21,066 bases of DNA, taken from the NCBI GenBank assembly GCA_049614485.1, contig JBMZDR010000028.1:1-21066 (forward strand), in the 5' to 3' direction. The notes under the pieces were generated by a model. It was not told the origin of the DNA. It saw only the letters and a program-made list of their open reading frames with translations, and made no database searches. Numbering within the stretch: the first letter of the stretch is position 1; each line of letters opens with the position of its first letter. Made by a program: the position numbers and the translations under genes. This DNA comes from GCA-2733415 sp049614485 (GTDB lineage Bacteria > Bacteroidota > Bacteroidia > Flavobacteriales > Flavobacteriaceae). Positions 1 through 6,054 of this stretch are shown here, piece by piece.

Positions 1-543
1 AATAATAAAGTAGCAACAAAAACTACAGATGAGAATGGAATTGTACAATTTATGTATGAATGTGACCAAGCCTTTAAGGTAGAAGCAAATAAAGAGTTGT
101 ATTTAAACAATAGCATAGATGTTTTAAAAACAGATGCTGCAGAGGTGTCAAAGCAAATTGCCTTAGAGGAAATCATAGTAGATGATAAAGTTGTATTAAA
201 CCCAATTTTCTTTGAGTTAGATAAGCATAATATAACAGCACAAGGTGCAGCAGAGTTAGATAAATTAGTAGAGGTGATGACTACTTATCCAAATATGATC
301 ATACGTGCAGAGTCGCATACAGATTCAAGAGGAGAAGATAGTTATAACTTAAAGTTATCAGACAGGAGAGCAAAATCTACTGCACAGTATGTAATATCTA
401 AAGGGATTTCAGCAGATAGAATTACTGGAGTAGGAATGGGAGAGACTCAATTAATCAATGAGTGTTCAAACGGGGTTAAATGTTCTAAAGCAGCGCATCA
501 AGCCAACCGTAGGTCAGAGTTTATCATAGTTAAAAAAGACTAG
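1..543 (+). CDS. OmpA-family outer-membrane protein, C-terminal part (5' end outside window)
   Basis: The frame is open from base 1, so the gene starts upstream of the window. About 180 C-terminal residues are visible. The last ~120 form an OmpA-like peptidoglycan-binding domain: an FFELDKHNI strand, then SHTDSRG, then LSDRRA (the Asp and Arg of this block normally hold the diaminopimelate of peptidoglycan), then RITGVGMGE and a closing ANRRSEFI. In this family the domain sits in the periplasm and ties an outer-membrane or secreted N-terminal part to the cell wall. The preceding ~55 residues look like the end of a beta-rich domain, as in the longer OmpA proteins of Bacteroidota, which often carry WD40/PD40-like repeats upstream; that part cannot be seen. 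A terminator follows at 578-608. Family call is firm; full architecture is unknown. Confidence 0.9.
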   Translation, partial: NNKVATKTTDENGIVQFMYECDQAFKVEANKELYLNNSIDVLKTDAAEVSKQIALEEIIVDDKVVLNPIFFELDKHNITAQGAAELDKLVEVMTTYPNMIIRAESHTDSRGEDSYNLKLSDRRAKSTAQYVISKGISADRITGVGMGETQLINECSNGVKCSKAAHQANRRSEFIIVKKD

Positions 544-577
544 TGCTCTGACATTAATTTTTAAGTGTAATCAATTC

Positions 578-608
578 AAAACCTCAGCATTGCTGGGGTT
601 TTGTTTTT
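578..608 (+). terminator. Rho-independent terminator after the OmpA-family gene
   Basis: The arms AACCTCAGC and GCTGGGGTT pair with one G-U and a three-base loop, followed by a T-rich tract. The site lies 35 bases after the stop codon. The -33 part of the next promoter lies inside this hairpin. Confidence 0.75.
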
Positions 609-619
609 ACTTACATTTG
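590..619 (+). promoter_or_regulatory. Bacteroidota-type promoter for the 643-2278 pair
   Basis: TTG at 590-592 and TACATTTG at 612-619 are separated by 19 bases, matching the Bacteroidota sigma-A pattern (TTG, N19-21, TAnnTTTG). The inferred transcription start near 626 fits the ATG at 643. The -33 element falls in the loop and arm of the upstream terminator. Confidence 0.6.
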
Positions 620-642
620 TAGTTTGTGATTGTAAATAAAAA

Positions 643-1542
643 ATGTCAGCAAAGTCAAACAATATGATATTCAAAATTATAAAGTTTTTATATGAAAACT
701 TTATAATTATTTTGCCATTGCTCGTGGGAGCAAACCTTTTAATTCAGGGCTTAAACAGTAATGATTTAACAATATATCTGTATGAGGATGAACAGATAGG
801 AACCCATTACCACTCAAAATTTGAAGTTTATAATGAAGGTATGGCAATATCAAAGCATGAATTAATTCAGCCATTAATCATTAATTTACAAAAGGAAAAT
901 GCAATAGTAGATTTTGATTTGATAGAGAAAAATCCAGAAGCAATAAAAGTATGGTTTAGTAAACTAACAAAAACAAAGTTAAAGGTAGACTTTGATTTGT
1001 TAAATGAATCTGAAAGTTTAAAATTTTCAGTACTAACTACGCAACCTATTGAAAAGTTTACAGTATCCTCTCGTATAAAAAATATAGAGGAAGTTGTAAC
1101 GTATCATTATAAAGTTAAGCCAAAATTTTATGATAGAATAGGTAAGTTTTGGATATTTTTACTGTTGTTTAGTATTCTTACATTTATTGATGCAGCTTTG
1201 TTGGTTTCTAAAAACAAACAATTAAAGCGCCTTCTAAATCTTATTGAAACATTATCTTATACAACTGATAAAACAGTGTTTTTAAACGCGTATAACACAG
1301 CGTATTCAGAGTATAAAATTCGTTTTAAAAGAAATAAAGAAGCAATTGTTACAGACATCAGTATGTTGTTTGATACATTAACAACTGATAACATAAATGA
1401 GGTAACACAAAAAATGTCTGTTGTTACTAAAAGAGCTGTGCTTTATAAATTACGAAAACCATATTTATTAGTTAGTCCACTATTATTTTTAATCAGTTTG
1501 ATAGCAATTATAGGGTCAGTTATATTTTACGCAACGTTTTAA
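643..1542 (+). CDS. Membrane protein of unknown function, upstream of bshB1
   Basis: I do not recognise the family. The 299-residue product has a hydrophobic segment near residues 17-34, a mostly polar beta-rich part (about 40-165), a second membrane segment near 168-188, a Lys-rich, mainly helical part of about 80 residues, and a third membrane segment at about 276-297. A likely topology is three membrane passes, with one soluble domain of ~130 residues on one side and one of ~85 on the other. There is no cleavable signal peptide and no recognised catalytic motif. The start at 643 is supported by the promoter at 590-619; an internal Met at residue 8 is possible. bshB1 begins 19 bases after the stop with no terminator between, so the two genes are probably co-transcribed. 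That does not by itself give a function. Confidence 0.75.
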   Translation: MSAKSNNMIFKIIKFLYENFIIILPLLVGANLLIQGLNSNDLTIYLYEDEQIGTHYHSKFEVYNEGMAISKHELIQPLIINLQKENAIVDFDLIEKNPEAIKVWFSKLTKTKLKVDFDLLNESESLKFSVLTTQPIEKFTVSSRIKNIEEVVTYHYKVKPKFYDRIGKFWIFLLLFSILTFIDAALLVSKNKQLKRLLNLIETLSYTTDKTVFLNAYNTAYSEYKIRFKRNKEAIVTDISMLFDTLTTDNINEVTQKMSVVTKRAVLYKLRKPYLLVSPLLFLISLIAIIGSVIFYATF

Positions 1543-1561
1543 ATTAATAAAAATAAATATT

Positions 1562-2278
1562 ATGAAGTTAGATATATTAGCTTTTGGTGCTCACCCAGAT
1601 GATGTTGAATTAGGTTGTGGAGGTACTTTGGCAAAAGAGATTGCTTTAGGAAAAAAAGTGGGTATTATTGATTTAACTAGAGGTGAGTTAGGAACGCGTG
1701 GAAGCGCAGCATTAAGAGATCAAGAAGCAGAAGCAGCTAAAGGAATACTTGGGGTGCATATAAGAGAAAATCTTGTTTTTTCTGATGGTTTTTTTAGTAA
1801 TGATAAAGCACATCAAATAGAAATAATTAAAATAATTAGAAAATACCAACCAGATGTTGTGTTGTGTAATGCAATTGATGATAGGCACATTGATCATCCG
1901 AAAGGAAGTAAATTAGTGTCTGATGCGTGTTTTTTATCCGGATTATTAAAAATTGAAACGGAAGTTAGCGGAAAAACACAAGAAAAATGGCGTCCAAAAC
2001 AAGTGTATCATTATATACAATGGAAATCTATAGAACCTGATTTTGTTGTTGATGTGTCTGGATATCTGGATATTAAAGTTGCTGCTGTTAAAGCGTATAG
2101 CTCTCAATTTTATGACCCGAATAGTCATGAAGCAGAAACGCCTATTACGAGTAAAAATTTTATTGATAGCATTGTATATCGTGCACAAGATTTAGGACGC
2201 TTAATAGGGGTGGATTCTGCAGAAGGCTTTACAGTTGAACGTTATGTAGGTGTAGATAGTTTATCTGATTTAATTTAG
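1562..2278 (+). CDS. bshB1: Bacillithiol biosynthesis deacetylase BshB1
   Basis: This is a LmbE/PIG-L-type zinc deacetylase. In bacillithiol synthesis it removes the acetyl group from GlcNAc-malate to give GlcN-malate, which BshC then joins to cysteine. At 238 residues it has the usual length. Zinc ligands are visible: the AHPDDVE motif (His11, Asp14) and the DRHIDHP motif (His112, with His109 and Asp111 close to the active site). TRGELGTRGS at about 39-48 and the YSSQF segment near residue 175 are typical of BshB1 rather than MshB. The enzyme is cytosolic. It is probably transcribed with the membrane protein ahead of it, 19 bases away. bshA and bshC are not in the window, as expected where the pathway genes are scattered. 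Confidence 0.93.
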   Translation: MKLDILAFGAHPDDVELGCGGTLAKEIALGKKVGIIDLTRGELGTRGSAALRDQEAEAAKGILGVHIRENLVFSDGFFSNDKAHQIEIIKIIRKYQPDVVLCNAIDDRHIDHPKGSKLVSDACFLSGLLKIETEVSGKTQEKWRPKQVYHYIQWKSIEPDFVVDVSGYLDIKVAAVKAYSSQFYDPNSHEAETPITSKNFIDSIVYRAQDLGRLIGVDSAEGFTVERYVGVDSLSDLI

Positions 2279-2357
2279 TAAATAATACAAAATGAGCAGG
2301 TTGTAAATTTTATGAAAAAAAAGTGAGTTTTTCTTTTTTAGAAGTGAAAATATTACT

Positions 2358-2365
2358 TAAATTTG
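2358..2365 (+). promoter_or_regulatory. -7 promoter box of the tRNA-His gene
   Basis: TAAATTTG matches TAnnTTTG exactly and lies 12 bases before the tRNA, so the transcript would start about 6 bases ahead of the mature 5' end. A clear TTTG -33 box is not seen; only T-rich sequence lies at that distance. Confidence 0.6.
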
Positions 2366-2377
2366 CCCCCGCAATAT

Positions 2378-2452
2378 GGTGGTTGTAGCTCAGTTGGTTA
2401 GAGCATCGGTTTGTGGTACCGAGGGTCGCCGGTTCGAATCCGGTCTTCCACC
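2378..2452 (+). tRNA. tRNA-His (anticodon GTG)
   Basis: A full cloverleaf can be folded. The acceptor runs 2379-2385 against 2445-2451. The D arm has GCTC/GAGC, the anticodon stem TCGGT/ACCGA holds a TTGTGGT loop (anticodon GTG), and the T arm has GCCGG/CCGGT around TTCGAAT. The extra 5' G at 2378 faces the discriminator C at 2452, the mark of tRNA-His. Acceptor pairs 5-68 and 6-67 are both T-T, which is unusual. The complete CCA end is not encoded, because after the discriminator C only CA follows. A terminator sits directly downstream, so this is a single-tRNA transcript. Confidence 0.95.
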
Positions 2453-2460
2453 CAAAAGTA

Positions 2461-2490
2461 AAAGCCTTTCAGAAATGAAAGGCTTTTTTT
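2461..2490 (+). terminator. Rho-independent terminator of tRNA-His
   Basis: AAAGCCTTTC and GAAAGGCTTT form a 10-bp stem with a six-base loop (AGAAAT) and end in a T run, 8 bases after the tRNA. Confidence 0.85.
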
Positions 2491-2516
2491 GTGGAATATG
2501 ATTAACTTAAGTAATT

Positions 2517-2552
2517 AAAAAAGCTCCTTAAATATTAAGGAGCTTTTTTAAT
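2517..2552. terminator. Bidirectional terminator at the end of the M28 peptidase gene
   Basis: AAAAGCTCCTTAA and TTAAGGAGCTTTT form a 13-bp stem around ATA, with an A run on the left and a T run on the right. It works in both directions on paper. It lies just past the stop of the minus-strand peptidase and also backs up the tRNA terminator. Confidence 0.85.
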
Positions 2553-2568
2553 TGTTATACATAGAAAA

Positions 2569-3609
2569 TTATTTTCCGTCTCTATCTACCTTAATACGGT
2601 CATTACTGTTTGCTAGCTCCCATGCAGTATGAAATATAAGTTTTGTACGTTCTGTCATTAAAGGGTAGTTAATTTTATCAGGCGTATCTGTTGGTTTGTG
2701 ATAATCTTCATGAATTCCGCTAAAGAAAAATACCGATGGCACACCATTTTTTGCAAAGTTGTAATGGTCTGAACGGTAGTAGATGCGTTGAGGATCATTT
2801 CTGTCGTTATATTTATAATCTAATTTAAAATCAGTTAAGTTTTTATTAGCTTTTGTAACCGCAGCATCTAAACCAGTACTTAATCTATCTGCTCCAATAA
2901 CATATATATAATTAGGAGTGTCCTTATGTTCAGGATCTACACGGCCAATCATATCAACATTAATATCAGCAACAGTATTAGCTAATGGAAACACAGGGTT
3001 TTCAGAGTAAAAACGAGAGCCAAATAAGCCTTTTTCTTCTCCTGTAACATGTAAAATTAATATGGAACGTTTTGGGCCTTTACCGTCTTTTTTAGCCATA
3101 TGAAATGCTTCAGCCATTTCTAATAAAGCTACAGTACCTGAACCATCATCATCTGCACCGTTATAAATTTCGCCATCATGATGTCCAACATGGTCTAAAT
3201 GAGCTGACAAAACAATAATTTCTTCAGGTTTTTCTGAACCTTTAATAAAGGCAAGCACATTCTCTGAATCATTTTTAGACTTTCCTTCAAAGTACGCAGC
3301 TGGAATAGTTTGAAAATAATTATCTGTTCCGTAAGCAGACGGAATTCCCATTTTTAAATATTCGTTCTTTAAAAATTCAACAGCTTTCTTTTGTCCAGGT
3401 TCACCTGTGTCTCTACCTTCAAATTCATCTGATGCATAAATGTATAAATCAGTCTTCATTTCTGCAGCAGTAATTGTGTTTGCATAGGTGGTTGCAAGAG
3501 AATTAATTACGGTGTCAACCTTTTTTTCTACTTGTGTTGACGTAGTCTCTTTTTGTGGGCCACAAGCAATAATACATAAGGCTGGAATGGCTAAAAGTAT
3601 ATTTTTCAT
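2569..3609 (-). CDS. M28-family zinc aminopeptidase, lipoprotein
   Basis: The 346-residue product begins with a lipoprotein signal (hydrophobic stretch, then IIAC with the lipidated Cys16), so it is anchored in the cell envelope. The M28 fold follows, with both metal sites visible: HLDH (His137), NGADDDGSG (Asp153, bridging), TGEE (Glu191 as general base, Glu192 as ligand), DMIGR (Asp219) and DYHKPTDT (His304). M28 enzymes of this type cut single residues from the N-terminus of peptides and probably feed on extracellular or periplasmic peptides; the exact specificity cannot be read. A near-consensus -7 box (TATTTTTC on the minus strand, 3632-3639) precedes the ATG. It diverges from ferritin, with 153 bases between. 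Confidence 0.92.
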   Translation of the reverse strand: MKNILLAIPALCIIACGPQKETTSTQVEKKVDTVINSLATTYANTITAAEMKTDLYIYASDEFEGRDTGEPGQKKAVEFLKNEYLKMGIPSAYGTDNYFQTIPAAYFEGKSKNDSENVLAFIKGSEKPEEIIVLSAHLDHVGHHDGEIYNGADDDGSGTVALLEMAEAFHMAKKDGKGPKRSILILHVTGEEKGLFGSRFYSENPVFPLANTVADINVDMIGRVDPEHKDTPNYIYVIGADRLSTGLDAAVTKANKNLTDFKLDYKYNDRNDPQRIYYRSDHYNFAKNGVPSVFFFSGIHEDYHKPTDTPDKINYPLMTERTKLIFHTAWELANSNDRIKVDRDGK

Positions 3610-3733
3610 ATTTGATTTTTAAATTAAAACGGAAAAATACTAAAATTAATCGTTGCTTTATCATAAATATATATTAATAGTATATTCTAAAAGAAAACCG
3701 TTTTAATCTTTTATATGTCGCCTTAATTTTATG

Positions 3734-3741
3734 TAACTTTA
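3734..3741 (+). promoter_or_regulatory. Probable -7 box of the ferritin gene
   Basis: TAACTTTA is one base off TAnnTTTG and lies 22 bases before the ATG at 3763. The short palindrome AAAAC-C-GTTTT at 3694-3704, about 30 bases upstream, could be an operator, but nothing else supports that. Confidence 0.4.
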
Positions 3742-3762
3742 CTTTTTTAAAAACATTATTGC

Positions 3763-4269
3763 ATGAAAAAGGAAATAGAAAACTTACTTAATGATCAGGT
3801 TAGATATGAGGCTAATGCTTCAATGCATTATTTAGCAATGGCTTCTTGGGCAGATGTTAAAGGGTATAATGGGGTGTCAGAGTTCTTTTATGCTAATTCT
3901 GAAGAAGAGCGTGTTCATATGATTAAATTGGTTAAATTTATTAATGAAAGAGGAGGGAACGCATTAATTCCAGCTTTAACTGCGCCTAAAAAAGACTTCA
4001 ATACATTAAATGAGTTGTTTGAAGAGTTTCTGTCAAGTGAAATTTTTGTAACTCAAAAAATTAATGAAATCATATTTGAATGTTTAAGTCATAAAGATTA
4101 TAACACGCATAATTTTATGCAGTGGTACGTATCAGAGCAGCTAGAAGAAGAAGCTCAAGCCAGAACAATGCTTGATAAATTAAATATTATCGGTAATGAT
4201 AAAACAGGTCATTATATGTTTGATAGAGATATTATGACTTTTGCAAATGCTGCAGAAGAAGACGTCTAG
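3763..4269 (+). CDS. ftnA: Ferritin (non-haem, FtnA type)
   Basis: This is an iron-storage protein. The family forms a 24-subunit shell in the cytosol, oxidises Fe(II) at a di-iron centre in each subunit and stores it as ferric mineral. The 168-residue length is normal. The ferroxidase ligands line up with bacterial FtnA: Glu16, Glu49 and His52 (in SEEERVH), Glu93, Gln126 and Glu129 (in SEQLEEE). There is no haem-binding Met of the bacterioferritin type at the usual place, so ferritin is preferred over Bfr. The C-terminus (GHYMFDRDIMTF) resembles other Bacteroidota ferritins. The gene is monocistronic: its own promoter region ahead and a terminator at 4289-4322. Confidence 0.95.
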   Translation: MKKEIENLLNDQVRYEANASMHYLAMASWADVKGYNGVSEFFYANSEEERVHMIKLVKFINERGGNALIPALTAPKKDFNTLNELFEEFLSSEIFVTQKINEIIFECLSHKDYNTHNFMQWYVSEQLEEEAQARTMLDKLNIIGNDKTGHYMFDRDIMTFANAAEEDV

Positions 4270-4288
4270 TCATAAAACATTTTTTTTT

Positions 4289-4322
4289 AAAAGAGTTATC
4301 AAGTTTTGGTAACTCTTTTTTT
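4289..4322 (+). terminator. Rho-independent terminator after ferritin
   Basis: AAAGAGTTATC pairs with GGTAACTCTTT (one G-U), loop AAGTTTT, then a T run. Confidence 0.85.
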
Positions 4323-4340
4323 ATATATTTGCACTTTATT

Positions 4341-4348
4341 TATATTTG
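4341..4348 (+). promoter_or_regulatory. -7 promoter box of the small Cys-rich gene
   Basis: TATATTTG is an exact TAnnTTTG match 19 bases before the ATG at 4368. A second exact copy lies at 4324-4331, at the foot of the ferritin terminator, so two start sites are possible. No convincing -33 box is seen for either. Confidence 0.5.
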
Positions 4349-4367
4349 GTTTAAATAAGTATAACAT

Positions 4368-4511
4368 ATGTTGCATACACCACTAATAATATCAGCACCT
4401 TGTAATGTCATTGCAAATGATTGTTCTTCTTGTGAAGGAAAGAAGACTAAATGCTGTAAAAAGTATAAGAAAAAAGGGAAATCTAATTGTAAAAGGTGTC
4501 CTAAGATTTAA
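4368..4511 (+). CDS. Small Cys/Lys-rich protein (47 aa), unknown function
   Basis: ATG at 4368 opens a 47-codon frame ending TAA at 4509-4511. The N-terminus is mildly hydrophobic (LIISAPCNV). The rest is packed with Cys (12, 19, 22, 29, 30, 41, 44) and Lys, with the motifs CSSCEGKK, KCCKKYKKKGK and CKRCPKI. Two CxxC pairs plus a CC suggest a zinc- or Fe-S-binding knuckle or a set of disulphides; the strong positive charge could also fit nucleic-acid binding. Support for a real gene: exact promoter boxes at 4324 and 4341, a terminator separating it from ferritin, and the guaB promoter placed immediately after its stop. An AT-rich hairpin (arms 4501-4512 and 4516-4526, one bulged G) covers the stop codon. 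I do not recognise the family. It could still be a chance frame, but the Cys spacing argues against that. Confidence 0.6.
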   Translation: MLHTPLIISAPCNVIANDCSSCEGKKTKCCKKYKKKGKSNCKRCPKI

Positions 4512-4547
4512 ATCTTTTAAATTTAGAATAGTCACATAAAAATTGAC

Positions 4548-4555
4548 TATATTTG
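4548..4555 (+). promoter_or_regulatory. -7 promoter box of guaB, which decides the start codon
   Basis: TATATTTG matches TAnnTTTG exactly. The upstream in-frame TTG at 4553 lies within this box, so it cannot be translated from this promoter. The expected transcript start near 4562 leaves a leader of about 18 bases to the ATG at 4580. Confidence 0.65.
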
Positions 4556-4579
4556 CATGCAATTATTACTAATTGCACT

Positions 4580-6052
4580 ATGACAACACACAACAATAAA
4601 ATTGTAGGAGAAGGACTAACCTATGATGACGTACTATTAGTACCAGCTTACTCAGAAATTCTACCAAGAGAAGTAAGTATAAAAACAAAATTCACAAAAA
4701 ACATTACAATTAACATTCCTATCATATCTGCTGCCATGGATACGGTAACAGAATCTGATATGGCTATAGCTATTGCTAGAGAAGGAGGAATTGGGGTGTT
4801 GCATAAAAACATGACAATTGAGGCTCAAGCCAATGAGGTAAGAAAAGTAAAGCGTTCAGAGTCAGGTATGATTATTGACCCAATTACATTGCCAAAAGAT
4901 GCGACTGTGGCTGATGCTAAGCAGAACATGAAAGAGCATAGAATTGGAGGTATCCCAATTATTGATAACAATGGCTTGCTAATAGGTATTGTGACCAATA
5001 GAGATTTACGTTTCGAAAAAAACAACAAAAGGAAGATAGAAGAGGTAATGACCTCTCAAAACTTAGTTACAACAAAAGAAGGAACTTCTTTAAAAGAAGC
5101 TGAAGGTATTTTACAAGAAAATAAAATTGAAAAATTACCAGTTGTTAATAAAGACAATAAATTAGTTGGTTTAATAACCTTTAGAGATATTACTAAAGTA
5201 ACATTAAAACCAAATGCAAATAAAGATCAGTTTGGGCGTTTGCGTGTAGCGGCGGCTTTAGGAGTTACTGGAGATGTAGTTGAACGAACTGAGGCCCTAG
5301 TAAATGCTGGAGTTGATGCTGTAATTATTGATACGGCACACGGGCATACTAAAGGAGTGGTTGATGTGTTAAAATCTGTAAAGTCTAAATTCCCAACATT
5401 AGATGTTATTGTAGGAAATATAGCAACAGCAGAAGCTGCTAAATATTTAGTAGACGCTGGTGCAGATGGTATTAAAGTAGGAATTGGTCCAGGGTCTATT
5501 TGTACAACTCGTGTAGTTGCAGGTGTTGGTTACCCTCAATTTTCGGCAGTATTAGAAGTTGCAGCTGCAATTAAAGGATCTGGCGTTCCAGTAATAGCAG
5601 ATGGTGGTATACGTTTTACAGGTGATATTCCTAAAGCAATTGCTGCGGGAGCTGACTGTGTGATGTTAGGCTCGTTATTAGCAGGAACTAAAGAATCTCC
5701 AGGAGAAACAATTTTATTACAAGGAAGAAAATTCAAATCTTATAGAGGAATGGGATCTGTAGAAGCTATGAAAAAAGGCTCAAAAGACAGATATTTCCAA
5801 GATGTAGAAGACGATATTAAAAAATTAGTTCCGGAAGGAATTGTTGGTCGTGTACCATACAAAGGAGAATTGCAAGAAAGCATTCATCAATTTGTTGGTG
5901 GTTTACGTGCAGGAATGGGGTACAGTGGCTCAAAGGATATTCAGACATTAAAAGACACCGGACGTTTTGTGAAAATCACAGCATCTGGTATTAACGAAAG
6001 TCACCCACATGATGTGACAATTACTAAAGAAGCACCAAATTATTCTAGATAA
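4580..6052 (+). CDS. guaB: Inosine-5'-monophosphate dehydrogenase
   Basis: IMP dehydrogenase oxidises IMP to XMP with NAD+, the first committed step to guanine nucleotides, in the cytosol as a tetramer or octamer. From the ATG at 4580 it has 490 residues, close to the E. coli enzyme. The order is: N-terminal barrel strand (GLTYDDVLLVPA), SAAMDTVTE, two CBS domains at about 95-205, then the rest of the barrel with DTAHGH, GNIAT, GIGPGSICTTR (catalytic Cys308), ADGGIR, MLGSLLAGT, YRGMGS and the flap region ending EGIVGRVPYKG. All signature residues are present. The upstream in-frame TTG at 4553 is rejected because it lies inside the -7 box. The next gene starts 2 bases after the stop, so the two form a purine pair. 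Confidence 0.97.
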   Translation: MTTHNNKIVGEGLTYDDVLLVPAYSEILPREVSIKTKFTKNITINIPIISAAMDTVTESDMAIAIAREGGIGVLHKNMTIEAQANEVRKVKRSESGMIIDPITLPKDATVADAKQNMKEHRIGGIPIIDNNGLLIGIVTNRDLRFEKNNKRKIEEVMTSQNLVTTKEGTSLKEAEGILQENKIEKLPVVNKDNKLVGLITFRDITKVTLKPNANKDQFGRLRVAAALGVTGDVVERTEALVNAGVDAVIIDTAHGHTKGVVDVLKSVKSKFPTLDVIVGNIATAEAAKYLVDAGADGIKVGIGPGSICTTRVVAGVGYPQFSAVLEVAAAIKGSGVPVIADGGIRFTGDIPKAIAAGADCVMLGSLLAGTKESPGETILLQGRKFKSYRGMGSVEAMKKGSKDRYFQDVEDDIKKLVPEGIVGRVPYKGELQESIHQFVGGLRAGMGYSGSKDIQTLKDTGRFVKITASGINESHPHDVTITKEAPNYSR

Positions 6053-6054
6053 TT

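Noticed and set aside
1712..2188. Two open frames of 61 and 80 codons on the minus strand inside bshB1
   Set aside because: They lie opposite a conserved gene, have low-complexity Phe/Ile/Asn-rich products and no promoter; they are shadows of AT-rich coding sequence.
4503..4516. 14-bp perfect palindrome AAGATTTAAATCTT at the stop of the small Cys-rich gene, as an operator
   Set aside because: It is purely AT-rich, overlaps a coding end and a weak hairpin, and nothing links it to a regulator.
4512..4579. Purine riboswitch in front of guaB
   Set aside because: The inferred leader is only about 18 bases, too short for an aptamer, and no conserved riboswitch core is visible.
4825..5736. Minus-strand open frames of 67 and 66 codons inside guaB
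   Set aside because: Fully antisense to a conserved enzyme gene and without any recognisable product.
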